This document shows positions 57,520 to 64,000 of a stretch of DNA of 64,000 nucleotides, piece by piece; the stretch's first letter is position 1, and every line of letters starts with the position of its first letter. The position numbers were made by a program, and so were the translations under genes. Origin of the DNA: Blastococcus sp. TF02-8 (GTDB taxonomy: Bacteria > Actinomycetota > Actinomycetes > Mycobacteriales > Geodermatophilaceae); NCBI RefSeq assembly GCF_003319175.1, contig NZ_QOHK01000002.1, forward strand, positions 62,001-126,000. The letters are read 5' to 3'. The notes beneath the pieces were generated by a model. It had not been told where the DNA came from. It searched no databases and was given only the letters and a program-made list of their open reading frames with translations.

Positions 57520-58629
57520 TTGAATCCGATCAAGGTGATGGTGGTCGACGACTCGGTCGTCGTCCGCAAGATCGTCACCGATGTGCTCTCCGAGGACCCG
57601 GGGATCGAGGTGGTCGGCACCGCGGTCAACGGCAAGGTGGCTGTCGGCAAGCTCGAGCAGCTCAAGCCCGACCTGATCACCATGGACATCGAGATGCCGG
57701 AGATGAACGGCATCGAGGCGGTCCGGGCCATCCGGGCCACCCGCTCCCGCGTGCCGATCATCATGTTCAGCACGCTGACCGAGCGTGGCGCGACCGCCAC
57801 CCTGGACGCCCTGTCGGCGGGGGCCAACGACTACGTCACGAAGCCGGCCAACGTCGGCAGCGTCGCCCAGTCGATGGAGAGCGTCCGCCAGCAGCTGATC
57901 CCCAAGATCAAGGCCCTGCTCGGCCGCCCCGTGACGCCGCCCCGCGGGGCTGCACCGCCGCCACCGCCGCCGAAGCCGGCCGGCCCCCGCACCGCGCCCG
58001 GCAAGAAGCCCGCCGTCCTGGTCATCGGTTCCTCCACCGGCGGCCCCGAGGCCCTGGCCCGGGTCATCCCGGCGCTGCCGGCCAACCTGCCCGTGCCCGT
58101 GCTCCTCGCCCAGCACATGCCGCCGGTGTTCACCCGGCAGTTCGCCCAGCGGCTCGACCGCCTCTGCGCGCTGCGGGTCGTCGAGGCCGTCGACGGCACG
58201 CCGCTGGCACCGGGCACCGTGCACCTCGCCCCGGGTGACCACCACCTCGTGGTGCGGGCCAACGGACGGGCCCAGTTCACCACCGCGCTCAACCAGAACC
58301 CGCCGGAGAACTTCTGCCGCCCGGCGGTCGACCCCCTCTTCCGCTCCGCCGTGGCCGCCTACGACGGCGCCGTGCTGGGCGTCGTGCTCACCGGCATGGG
58401 TGCCGACGGTCGCAACGGGTGCGGCGAGATCCGCAACGCCGGCGGCACCGTCGTCGTGCAGGACCAGGCGACCTCCGTCGTCTGGGGCATGCCGGGCGCC
58501 GTGGCGCAGGCCGGCTACGCCGACGAGGTCCTGCCGCTCGACCGGATCGCCGAGGCGATCCAGCGCCACCTCTCCGGTGCCGCAGTCCTCAACTCCGCAT
58601 CAACCATGGCCGTGGGAGGTCGTCGATGA
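57520..58629 (+). CDS. cheB: Chemotaxis methylesterase CheB
   Basis: A 369-residue response-regulator esterase. The receiver domain (about 1-120) has phospho-acceptor D56 (LITMDIEMPEMNG). A Pro-rich linker (about 140-170) follows. The esterase has the catalytic Ser in GSSTGGPEAL, His in LAQHMPPVFT and Asp in GMGADGRNG. The TTG start at 57520 (LNPIKVMVVDD) is chosen because GGGGGAGGG lies just upstream. It heads a six-gene operon. Confidence 0.95.
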   Translation: MNPIKVMVVDDSVVVRKIVTDVLSEDPGIEVVGTAVNGKVAVGKLEQLKPDLITMDIEMPEMNGIEAVRAIRATRSRVPIIMFSTLTERGATATLDALSAGANDYVTKPANVGSVAQSMESVRQQLIPKIKALLGRPVTPPRGAAPPPPPPKPAGPRTAPGKKPAVLVIGSSTGGPEALARVIPALPANLPVPVLLAQHMPPVFTRQFAQRLDRLCALRVVEAVDGTPLAPGTVHLAPGDHHLVVRANGRAQFTTALNQNPPENFCRPAVDPLFRSAVAAYDGAVLGVVLTGMGADGRNGCGEIRNAGGTVVVQDQATSVVWGMPGAVAQAGYADEVLPLDRIAEAIQRHLSGAAVLNSASTMAVGGRR

Positions 58630-59450
58630 GCCTGACCGCGACCAGTTTCGACTGGGTCCGTGAACTCGTCCGCAAGGAGAGCGCCATCGTTCTCCAGCCG
58701 GGCAAGGAGTACCTGGTGGAGGCGCGCCTCCTGCCGATCGCCCGGCAGATGGGTCTGCCCGACGTCGCCAAGCTGGTGGAGACGGTGCGCTCGCGCCCCG
58801 ACGCCGACAGCACCCGCAAGATCGTCGAGGCGCTCACCACCAACGAGACCTCGTGGTTCCGCGACGGCGACCCGTTCACCGCGCTCACCTCGACGGTGCT
58901 GCCGCAGCTGCTGGCGGCCCGTGGCGCCAACGAGCGGCTGCAGATCTGGTCGGCGGCCTCGTCCAGCGGGCAGGAGCCGTACACGATCGCGATGCTGCTG
59001 GACGACGCGCTGCCCAACGCGGCCACGCGGGTCTCCATCACCGCGACCGACCTGTCCCGGGAGATGGTGGCGCGCACCAAGGCCGGGCGGTTCAGCCAGC
59101 TCGAGGTCAACCGCGGTCTCCCCGCGCCGATGCTCGTCCGCCACTTCCAGCGGGCCGGCACGGAGTGGGAGGTCTCGCCGAACCTCCGCCGGATGGTCAA
59201 CGCCAGCGAGTGCAACCTGGCGGCGCCGCTGCCCCGGATGGGCCCGTTCGACGTGGTCTACCTGCGCAACGTGCTCATCTACTTCGACCTGCCGACCAAG
59301 CAGTCGATCCTCCGCCGTGTGCGGGACCTGATGCGACCCGATGGGTGGCTGTTCCTCGGCGCCGCCGAGACCACCCTCGGCGTCGACGACTCCTGGGAGC
59401 GGGTCGTCATCGGCCGCAGCTCCGCCTACCGCCCACTGAAGGGGGCCTGA
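58626..59450 (+). CDS. cheR: Chemoreceptor methyltransferase CheR
   Basis: A 274-residue SAM-dependent methylase. The N-terminal helical domain is about 1-75, with LTTNETSWFRD. The SAM site is IWSAASSSGQEPYTIAM, the beta-region is FDVVYLRNVLIYFD, and it ends LFLGAAETTLG. The ATG overlaps the cheB stop. It methylates glutamates on the MCP signalling helices. Confidence 0.96.
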   Translation: MSLTATSFDWVRELVRKESAIVLQPGKEYLVEARLLPIARQMGLPDVAKLVETVRSRPDADSTRKIVEALTTNETSWFRDGDPFTALTSTVLPQLLAARGANERLQIWSAASSSGQEPYTIAMLLDDALPNAATRVSITATDLSREMVARTKAGRFSQLEVNRGLPAPMLVRHFQRAGTEWEVSPNLRRMVNASECNLAAPLPRMGPFDVVYLRNVLIYFDLPTKQSILRRVRDLMRPDGWLFLGAAETTLGVDDSWERVVIGRSSAYRPLKGA

Positions 59451-59451
59451 C

Positions 59452-59835
59452 ATGCGTGCCTTGGTGATCGACGACTCGCGCGCGATGCGCCGGATCGTCA
59501 CCGGCATCCTCACCGATCTCGGGTACGAGGTCCGCGACGCCGGTCACGGCGGTGAGGGGCTGGACGTCCTGAACGAGGGCTGGGTCCCCGACCTGGCCAC
59601 CATCGACTGGAACATGCCGGTGATGGACGGTCTGCAGTTCGTCTCCGCCGTCCGCTCCAACCCGGCCTGGCGCCGGATGACGATGATGATGGTGACCTCG
59701 GAGAGCGAGCACACGCAGATCGTCCGGGCCCTGGCCGCCGGCGCCCACGAGTACATGATCAAGCCGTTCACCGCCGACGCGTTCCGCGACAAGCTCGCGC
59801 TGCTCGGCCTGCTCCCGCAGGAGGTTGCCCTGTGA
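59452..59835 (+). CDS. cheY: CheY-type response regulator 1
   Basis: A 127-residue single receiver domain. Acidic pocket VIDDSR; phospho-acceptor D52 in TIDWNMPVMDG; conserved Thr in MMVTSE; Lys in MIKPF. It has no output domain, so it is a diffusible CheY. It starts 1 base after cheR and overlaps the CheX-like gene. Confidence 0.93.
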   Translation: MRALVIDDSRAMRRIVTGILTDLGYEVRDAGHGGEGLDVLNEGWVPDLATIDWNMPVMDGLQFVSAVRSNPAWRRMTMMMVTSESEHTQIVRALAAGAHEYMIKPFTADAFRDKLALLGLLPQEVAL

Positions 59836-60347
59836 CCGCCCAGGACACCGGCGAGCGGCGTCGCACCAGCGACGCCCGTCCGGTCATCACCGACCTGATG
59901 GACGAGGGCACGATCCTCGCGGTCGCCGAGGAGGCCTGGGTCTCCCTGGTGGGCGAGGAGGAGGTGCTGGTCCCGCTGGCCGGCGAGCTCCCGGCCGACG
60001 TCGTGTCCAGCTGGGTCGACGTCGTCGGCCCGTGGACCGGCAGCGTGGTGCTGACCACCGGCCAGGCCACCGCCGAGGCGCTCTCCCGGGCCCTGCTCCG
60101 TGAGGCCGCTCCCGAGGTGCTCGAGCCCGAGGACGTCGAGGACGCCTTCGGCGAGATCGCCAACGTCGTCGGCGGCAGCGTCAAGGCCGCCCTGCCCGGT
60201 CCCTCGGGACTGAGCCTGCCCCAGGTCGGCCACGCCCCCCTGGTCCGCAACCCCGTCGACGTCTGCCGCGTGGACGTCCTCTGGCGCGGCGAGCCGCTCA
60301 CCATCTCCGTGCAGGGCGCGCTCCCGCCGCTGCCGGCCAGCCACTAA
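59832..60347 (+). CDS. CheX/CheC-like CheY phosphatase candidate 1
   Basis: A 171-residue protein. The helix AFGEIANVVGGSVKAALPG contains the ExxN phosphatase motif (E108-I-A-N111) of the CheX/CheC/FliY family. The rest fits the CheX beta-sheet fold, including VDVLWRGEPLTISVQG at the C-terminus. It is coupled by a GTGA overlap to the first cheY and would remove its phosphate. Confidence 0.78.
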   Translation: MTAQDTGERRRTSDARPVITDLMDEGTILAVAEEAWVSLVGEEEVLVPLAGELPADVVSSWVDVVGPWTGSVVLTTGQATAEALSRALLREAAPEVLEPEDVEDAFGEIANVVGGSVKAALPGPSGLSLPQVGHAPLVRNPVDVCRVDVLWRGEPLTISVQGALPPLPASH

Positions 60348-60375
60348 CCCCAACACGCGAGAACGAGGTGCCACT

Positions 60376-60738
60376 GTGAAGATCCTGATCGCCGACGACA
60401 GCCGCGTGATGCGGCAGATCGTCATCCGCACCCTGCGTCAGGCCGGGTACGACGACCACGACATCGTCGAGGCCGAGGACGGCGCGGACGCCCTGGCCAA
60501 GGTCGGCTCCGAGGGCCCGGACCTGGTCCTGTCCGACTGGAACATGCCGAACATGACCGGCATCGAGTGCCTGCAGGCGCTGCGCGCCCAGGGCTCGCAG
60601 GTGCCCTTCGGGTTCGTGACCTCCGAGGGCTCCCCGGAGATGCGGGAGAAGGCCGCCAACGCCGGTGCCCTCTTCCTCATCGCCAAGCCGTTCAACGAGG
60701 ACACCTTCAAGGAGCACCTGGACGGGGTGATCGCATGA
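60376..60738 (+). CDS. cheY: CheY-type response regulator 2
   Basis: A 120-residue receiver from a GTG. LIADDSR, phospho-acceptor D54 (LSDWNMPNMTG), Thr in FVTSEG and Lys in IAKPFN are all present. It is only moderately similar to the first CheY. It overlaps the downstream gene by ATGA. Confidence 0.93.
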   Translation: MKILIADDSRVMRQIVIRTLRQAGYDDHDIVEAEDGADALAKVGSEGPDLVLSDWNMPNMTGIECLQALRAQGSQVPFGFVTSEGSPEMREKAANAGALFLIAKPFNEDTFKEHLDGVIA

Positions 60739-61226
60739 CCGCCCCCACGGAGGTCAAGCTCCCGGCCGTCAAGGACATCCGCGACATGCTGACCGGCCTG
60801 GTCGGCAAGCCGGTGACCGTCGCCCCGGGTGCTCCCGTGACGCCGACGCCGGAGCGCCCGGTGTCCGTGGCCGTCTACGTGGACCCGCAGATGAACGTCA
60901 ACTCGCTGTGCCTGATGGACCTGGGTGCATCGGCCTACACCGGCTCCGCCCTGGCCCTGCTGCCCCCCGGCGGCGCCCAGGACGCGGTCGAGGAGGACGG
61001 CGAGCTGTCCGGCATGCAGGTCGAGGCGCTCTACGAGGTCGTGAACGTGCTCTCCGCACTGTTCAACGTCCCCGGGGCCCCGCACTCGAAGCTGCACAAG
61101 CTCTACGCCCCCGGCGAGGAGGTGCCCGGCGACCTGGCCGGCATGCTCTCCGCCTTCAACCGGGTCGACCTCGACATCGAGATCCCGACCTACGGCAAGG
61201 GGTCGCTCTCCTTCGTCATCCCCTGA
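60735..61226 (+). CDS. CheX/CheC-like CheY phosphatase candidate 2
   Basis: A 163-residue protein that I first read as unknown. The helix QVEALYEVVNVLSALFN holds E101-V-V-N104, again an ExxN motif, and the flanking beta-rich stretches (VSVAVYVD, SLCLMDLG, VDLDIEIPTYG) fit a CheX/CheC fold. The overall similarity is weak. It is coupled to cheY 2 exactly as the first CheX-like gene is coupled to cheY 1. It ends the operon at a 12-base terminator. Confidence 0.62.
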   Translation: MTAPTEVKLPAVKDIRDMLTGLVGKPVTVAPGAPVTPTPERPVSVAVYVDPQMNVNSLCLMDLGASAYTGSALALLPPGGAQDAVEEDGELSGMQVEALYEVVNVLSALFNVPGAPHSKLHKLYAPGEEVPGDLAGMLSAFNRVDLDIEIPTYGKGSLSFVIP

Positions 61227-61251
61227 CGCCAGGGAACCCCGCACCACGCCA

Positions 61252-61281
61252 CGACCCCCGTCGCTCCTGCGACGGGGGTCG
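61252..61281 (+). terminator. Terminator of the cheB operon
   Basis: A perfect 12-base stem (CGACCCCCGTCG with CGACGGGGGTCG) and 6-base loop, 26 bases after the last gene. Confidence 0.87.
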
Positions 61282-61332
61282 CGGCATTCTCGGAGGGGCG
61301 TTGTCGGGAGAGCGTCGTCGGGGGAGTGGCGC

Positions 61333-61346
61333 GTTGCACGTGGAAC
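61333..61346. promoter_or_regulatory. Candidate parS site (one arm base differs)
   Basis: GTTGCACGTGGAAC fits GTTNCACGTGNAAC, differing from the other two sites only at the fourth base. It is intergenic, between the cheB-operon terminator and the RsbW-like gene. Confidence 0.55.
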
Positions 61347-61360
61347 CAGGGGCGCGCGGC

Positions 61361-61816
61361 TCAGGCCGACAGGGTCTGCTCCTCGGCCTCGGTGGGGAGG
61401 CAGGCCCAGACGTGCTTGCACTCCTCGTCGACGTACCACCCGTGGGCCACGGAGAGCCGGGCGACCAGCTGCAGCCCCATCCCGCCCTGCGCGGGATCGC
61501 GGTCGACGGTGGGGGCGGGCATCGTCTGCGGCGCGCGGTCGCTCACGTCGAGCAACCAGCCCCCGCTGCCGGCGACCACGCTCGCGACCACGGGGCGCTC
61601 GCCGTGCCGCAGGGCGTTCGACGCGAGCTCGTCGAAGGCCAGGATCAGCTGCTCGCTCGAGGGGTCCTCACCCTCGGGTGGGTGCCCGACGTGGCAGAGG
61701 CGTGCCCGGAGCGCCGCGCGAGCCGCCGGCAGCTCCGACAGGCCGGTGAGACGCCAGCGCCAGACCTCGCCCCGCCCATCGGGCAGCGGGCGTACGGGCC
61801 ACGCGAGTCGCGCCAT
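61361..61816 (-). CDS. RsbW-like anti-sigma kinase / ATP-binding regulator 2
   Basis: A 151-residue GHKL ATPase with AFDELASNALRHGE (N-box) and VDRDPAQGGMGLQLVA (G-boxes). It is the same length as, and clearly a relative of, the gene at 39708. The ATG follows GGGGGAGGC. It is divergent from a SpoIIE gene, so kinase and phosphatase form a second pair; no STAS gene is beside it. Confidence 0.85.
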   Translation of the reverse strand: MARLAWPVRPLPDGRGEVWRWRLTGLSELPAARAALRARLCHVGHPPEGEDPSSEQLILAFDELASNALRHGERPVVASVVAGSGGWLLDVSDRAPQTMPAPTVDRDPAQGGMGLQLVARLSVAHGWYVDEECKHVWACLPTEAEEQTLSA

Positions 61817-62048
61817 GCCTCCCCCTCGGCTCGGGTTGTCGACCTCGGCTCGTGTCGGGGACGGGATGCCCCACCGGGCGGCCCGTCAACCCCCGGATCC
61901 GGGCACGAGTCGTGTCGATGTGCTCAGAGTCACCCCCTCGGGATGAGGAGGGGATCGCCGGTCGAGCATTGCTTTCGGTCGCCCGAACGGTCACGCTGGG
62001 TGCATTGCTGCCATCAGCGCGGCCGAGTGGCTGGGGCGGGGGGGCGAC

Positions 62049-63809
62049 GTGCGCGACGACACGGCGCTGCTGCGTGGCGACCTGCTGCTCCAGGCCGTCG
62101 AGGGCATGGACCGCCCGCTGTTCGTCCTCGACGAGGACTGGACCTTCTCCTACGTGAACCCCGCGGGGGCGTCGGTCCTTGACCGTTCCGTCGCCGGCCT
62201 GGTCGGGCGCGACATCTGGGTGGAGTTCCCCGAGGCCGTCGGCGGGCCGTTCGAGCGGCTCTACCGGTCGGTGCGCAGGTCCGGCCGGGCGGACAGCGTC
62301 GAGGCGTGGTTCGGGCCGCTCGGCAAGTGGTTCCGCGCCGACGCCTTCCTCACCGAGGCCGGCCTGGTGGTCAGCTACGACGACATCACCGAGCGTCGAC
62401 GGAGCGAGGACGAGTGGGCGGCCGCCGTCGCCGCACGGGAACGCGCCGCCGCCGAGGCCGCCCGGGAGGCGCGGCGGGCCGAGGAGTCCGGCCGGCACCT
62501 GATGCTGCTGGGCGACATCAGCCAGGAGATGACCTCCACCCCGGACGTCGACGAGGCGGTGGGCCGCTTCGCCGCGCGGGTGGTGCCGCTGCTGGCCGAC
62601 TGGTGCCTGGTCAGCGTGATCGATCCCGACGGCACGCGGCGCGACGTCGGCCGGGCGCACTCCGACCCGGCGATGGTCGAGCACATGCACCGCTACGCCG
62701 ACGCCCGGGTCTCGTCCAACAACTCGAGTGCGCCGGTCCCGATGGCGCTGCGCAACGCCGAGCCCGTCGTCATCGCCCAGCTCACCCAGCACCACCTCGA
62801 CACGATGATCGCCGACGACGCGAGCCGTGACGCCCTGGCACCGCTCGCGCCGTCGGCGGTGGCGACCTTTCCCTTCGTGGCGCGGGGCGAGGTGTTCGGC
62901 GCCTTCACCCTCGTCAACGGGGCGGAGCGAGGGCCGCACACCGCCGCGGAGCTGCACACCGCGCAGATCGCGGCCCGCCGCGCGGCGCAGGCGCTGGACA
63001 ACGCCCGCCTCGTCTCGCTGAACCACCAGGTCGCCGAGCGGCTGCAGCTGAGCCTGCTCTCGCCGCCGGTGCAGCCGGACCACCTGGAGCTGGCGGTCCG
63101 CTACCGCCCGGCGACGCAGGGCGTGTCGATCGGCGGTGACTGGTACGACGCCTTCCTCCAGCCCGACGGCGACACGGTGCTGGTGATCGGCGACGTCATG
63201 GGTCACGACATCGAGGCCGCGGCGGCGATGGGGCAGATCAAGACCCTGGTCCGCGCCATCGCCTACGACCGGCAGGAGGACCCGGCCGGCCTGCTGAGCC
63301 GGGTCGACCACGCGCTCGTCGGGCTCGGCCTCCCCGCGATGGCCACCGCCCTGGTCTGCCGGGTCGAGCAGGACGAGGCCGAGCGCGCCGCCGGGATGCG
63401 CCGGCTGAACTGGGCCACGGCCGGGCACCCCGATCCGTTGCTGCTCCTGCCGGACGGGCGGGTCGAGGACCTGAGTGCCCCCGTGGGACCGCCGCTGGGG
63501 ATCGGCTGGCCGGGGGAGCGCCGGGACGGGAGCGCGCCCATGCCGGACGGCAGCACCCTGGTGCTCTTCACCGACGGGCTGTTCGAGCGCCGCGGGCTGC
63601 CGCTGGACGACGGGCGCGCACAGGTACGGGCGCTGCTGGCGTCGTCGGCCGGGCTCACGCTCACCGAGCTCTGCGACCGGCTGCTGGCCGAGATGCTGGG
63701 CGACGGCGTCGAGGACGACGTCGCCGTCCTGGCCGTGCGGGCGCACCCGGCCCGCGGCGAGCGCCCACCGGAGGCGGGCCCGGAGATCGTCCCGCCGCTG
63801 CCCGGCTGA
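62049..63809 (+). CDS. PAS-GAF-SpoIIE serine phosphatase 2
   Basis: A 586-residue protein from a GTG. PAS is about 15-120 (LFVLDEDWTFSYVNPAG). A short Ala/Glu/Arg coiled coil follows at about 125-155. GAF is about 165-325. PP2C/SpoIIE is about 345-570, with IGGDWYDAFLQ, VIGDVMGHDIEAA, LVLFTDGLFERRG and EDDVAVLAVR. It differs from phosphatase 1 in having one PAS domain. It should dephosphorylate a STAS antagonist. It is divergent from the RsbW-like gene. Confidence 0.92.
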   Translation: MRDDTALLRGDLLLQAVEGMDRPLFVLDEDWTFSYVNPAGASVLDRSVAGLVGRDIWVEFPEAVGGPFERLYRSVRRSGRADSVEAWFGPLGKWFRADAFLTEAGLVVSYDDITERRRSEDEWAAAVAARERAAAEAAREARRAEESGRHLMLLGDISQEMTSTPDVDEAVGRFAARVVPLLADWCLVSVIDPDGTRRDVGRAHSDPAMVEHMHRYADARVSSNNSSAPVPMALRNAEPVVIAQLTQHHLDTMIADDASRDALAPLAPSAVATFPFVARGEVFGAFTLVNGAERGPHTAAELHTAQIAARRAAQALDNARLVSLNHQVAERLQLSLLSPPVQPDHLELAVRYRPATQGVSIGGDWYDAFLQPDGDTVLVIGDVMGHDIEAAAAMGQIKTLVRAIAYDRQEDPAGLLSRVDHALVGLGLPAMATALVCRVEQDEAERAAGMRRLNWATAGHPDPLLLLPDGRVEDLSAPVGPPLGIGWPGERRDGSAPMPDGSTLVLFTDGLFERRGLPLDDGRAQVRALLASSAGLTLTELCDRLLAEMLGDGVEDDVAVLAVRAHPARGERPPEAGPEIVPPLPG

Positions 63810-63813
63810 GTGC

Positions 63814-64000
63814 TCAGAGCTGCTCGATCGCGAAGGCCACGAGGAAGCCCAGGGTGGTGATCAGGCCGGTCCAGACCCGGGTCCGCTCGAACGCCTCCGG
63901 GATCATCGTGTCGGCGATCATCGTGAGGATCGCGCCGGCGGCGACCGCCGTGATGACCGCGACCGCCTCCGGCGGCGCTCCGCCCAGGGCCAGGTAGCCG
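63814..64000 (-). CDS. ZIP-family metal transporter (3' end only)
   Basis: Only the C-terminal 61 residues are in the window. They read as membrane helices with AGAILTMIADTMIPEAFE, the typical end of ZIP-family zinc/iron permeases, and WTGLITTLGFLVAF. The gene continues beyond base 64000. It is convergent with the SpoIIE gene, 4 bases away. Confidence 0.75.
   Translation of the reverse strand, partial: GYLALGGAPPEAVAVITAVAAGAILTMIADTMIPEAFERTRVWTGLITTLGFLVAFAIEQL

Overview
The window is very GC-rich DNA with many GTG starts and many 4-base ATGA/GTGA start-stop overlaps. Mycothiol-type DinB-fold proteins, DUF222-HNH nucleases, a WhiG/FliA-style promoter and a large chemotaxis locus all point to a motile actinobacterium. 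Geodermatophilaceae (Blastococcus, Geodermatophilus or Modestobacter-like) is my best guess, but it is an inference. I found no tRNA, rRNA, insertion sequence or CRISPR array.

Layout. 1-6245: housekeeping and accessory genes (alkyl-DHAP-synthase-like FAD enzyme, DNA polymerase IV with a frameshift, a DinB-fold protein, a SNF2-like helicase, an alpha/beta hydrolase, a YnfA protein). 6316-14340: a DNA-defence locus, hsdR-hsdS-mrr in one coupled operon, then an inverted DUF222-HNH gene, then hsdM behind an inverted repeat and two 13-base direct repeats. 14365-25294: mixed metabolism and signalling (AraC regulator, VOC and YjbR proteins, phosphoglucomutase, PAS-GGDEF, HMG-CoA-lyase-like enzyme with flavin reductase, low-complexity proteins, membrane proteins, aldo/keto reductase, secreted subtilisin). 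25500-33689: stress protection. It holds an asnO-ngg pair for the osmolyte N-acetylglutaminylglutamine amide, a CoA-transferase, two overlapping fluC/crcB fluoride-channel genes and otsA-otsB for trehalose.

34014-61226 is the most striking part, a chemotaxis island. Seven methyl-accepting chemotaxis proteins (MCPs) have different sensor domains but nearly identical signalling domains. They are followed by cheA, cheW, an unknown gene, and an operon cheB-cheR-cheY-cheX-like-cheY-cheX-like. Six of the seven MCP genes and the cheB operon carry the perfect palindrome TGTCGACA about 150-245 bases before the start codon, and the seventh carries the variant AGTCGACT. The spacers between MCP genes are themselves duplicated, each holding a terminator hairpin and an operator. 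Between MCP3 and MCP4 lies a block of partner-switching and c-di-GMP genes (RsbW-like kinase, STAS antagonist, MarR, EAL phosphodiesterase, PAS-PAS-GAF-SpoIIE phosphatase). A decayed operator at its left edge suggests that the block replaced, or was inserted beside, an eighth receptor. A second RsbW-like/SpoIIE pair (61361-63809) flanks the far side. Chemotaxis and an anti-sigma partner-switching circuit therefore sit together here, possibly under common control.

Three near-perfect parS-like sites (4095, 25418, 61333) suggest that the window lies in the ParB-loading, origin-proximal part of the chromosome. The window ends in a ZIP-type metal transporter gene that runs off the edge.
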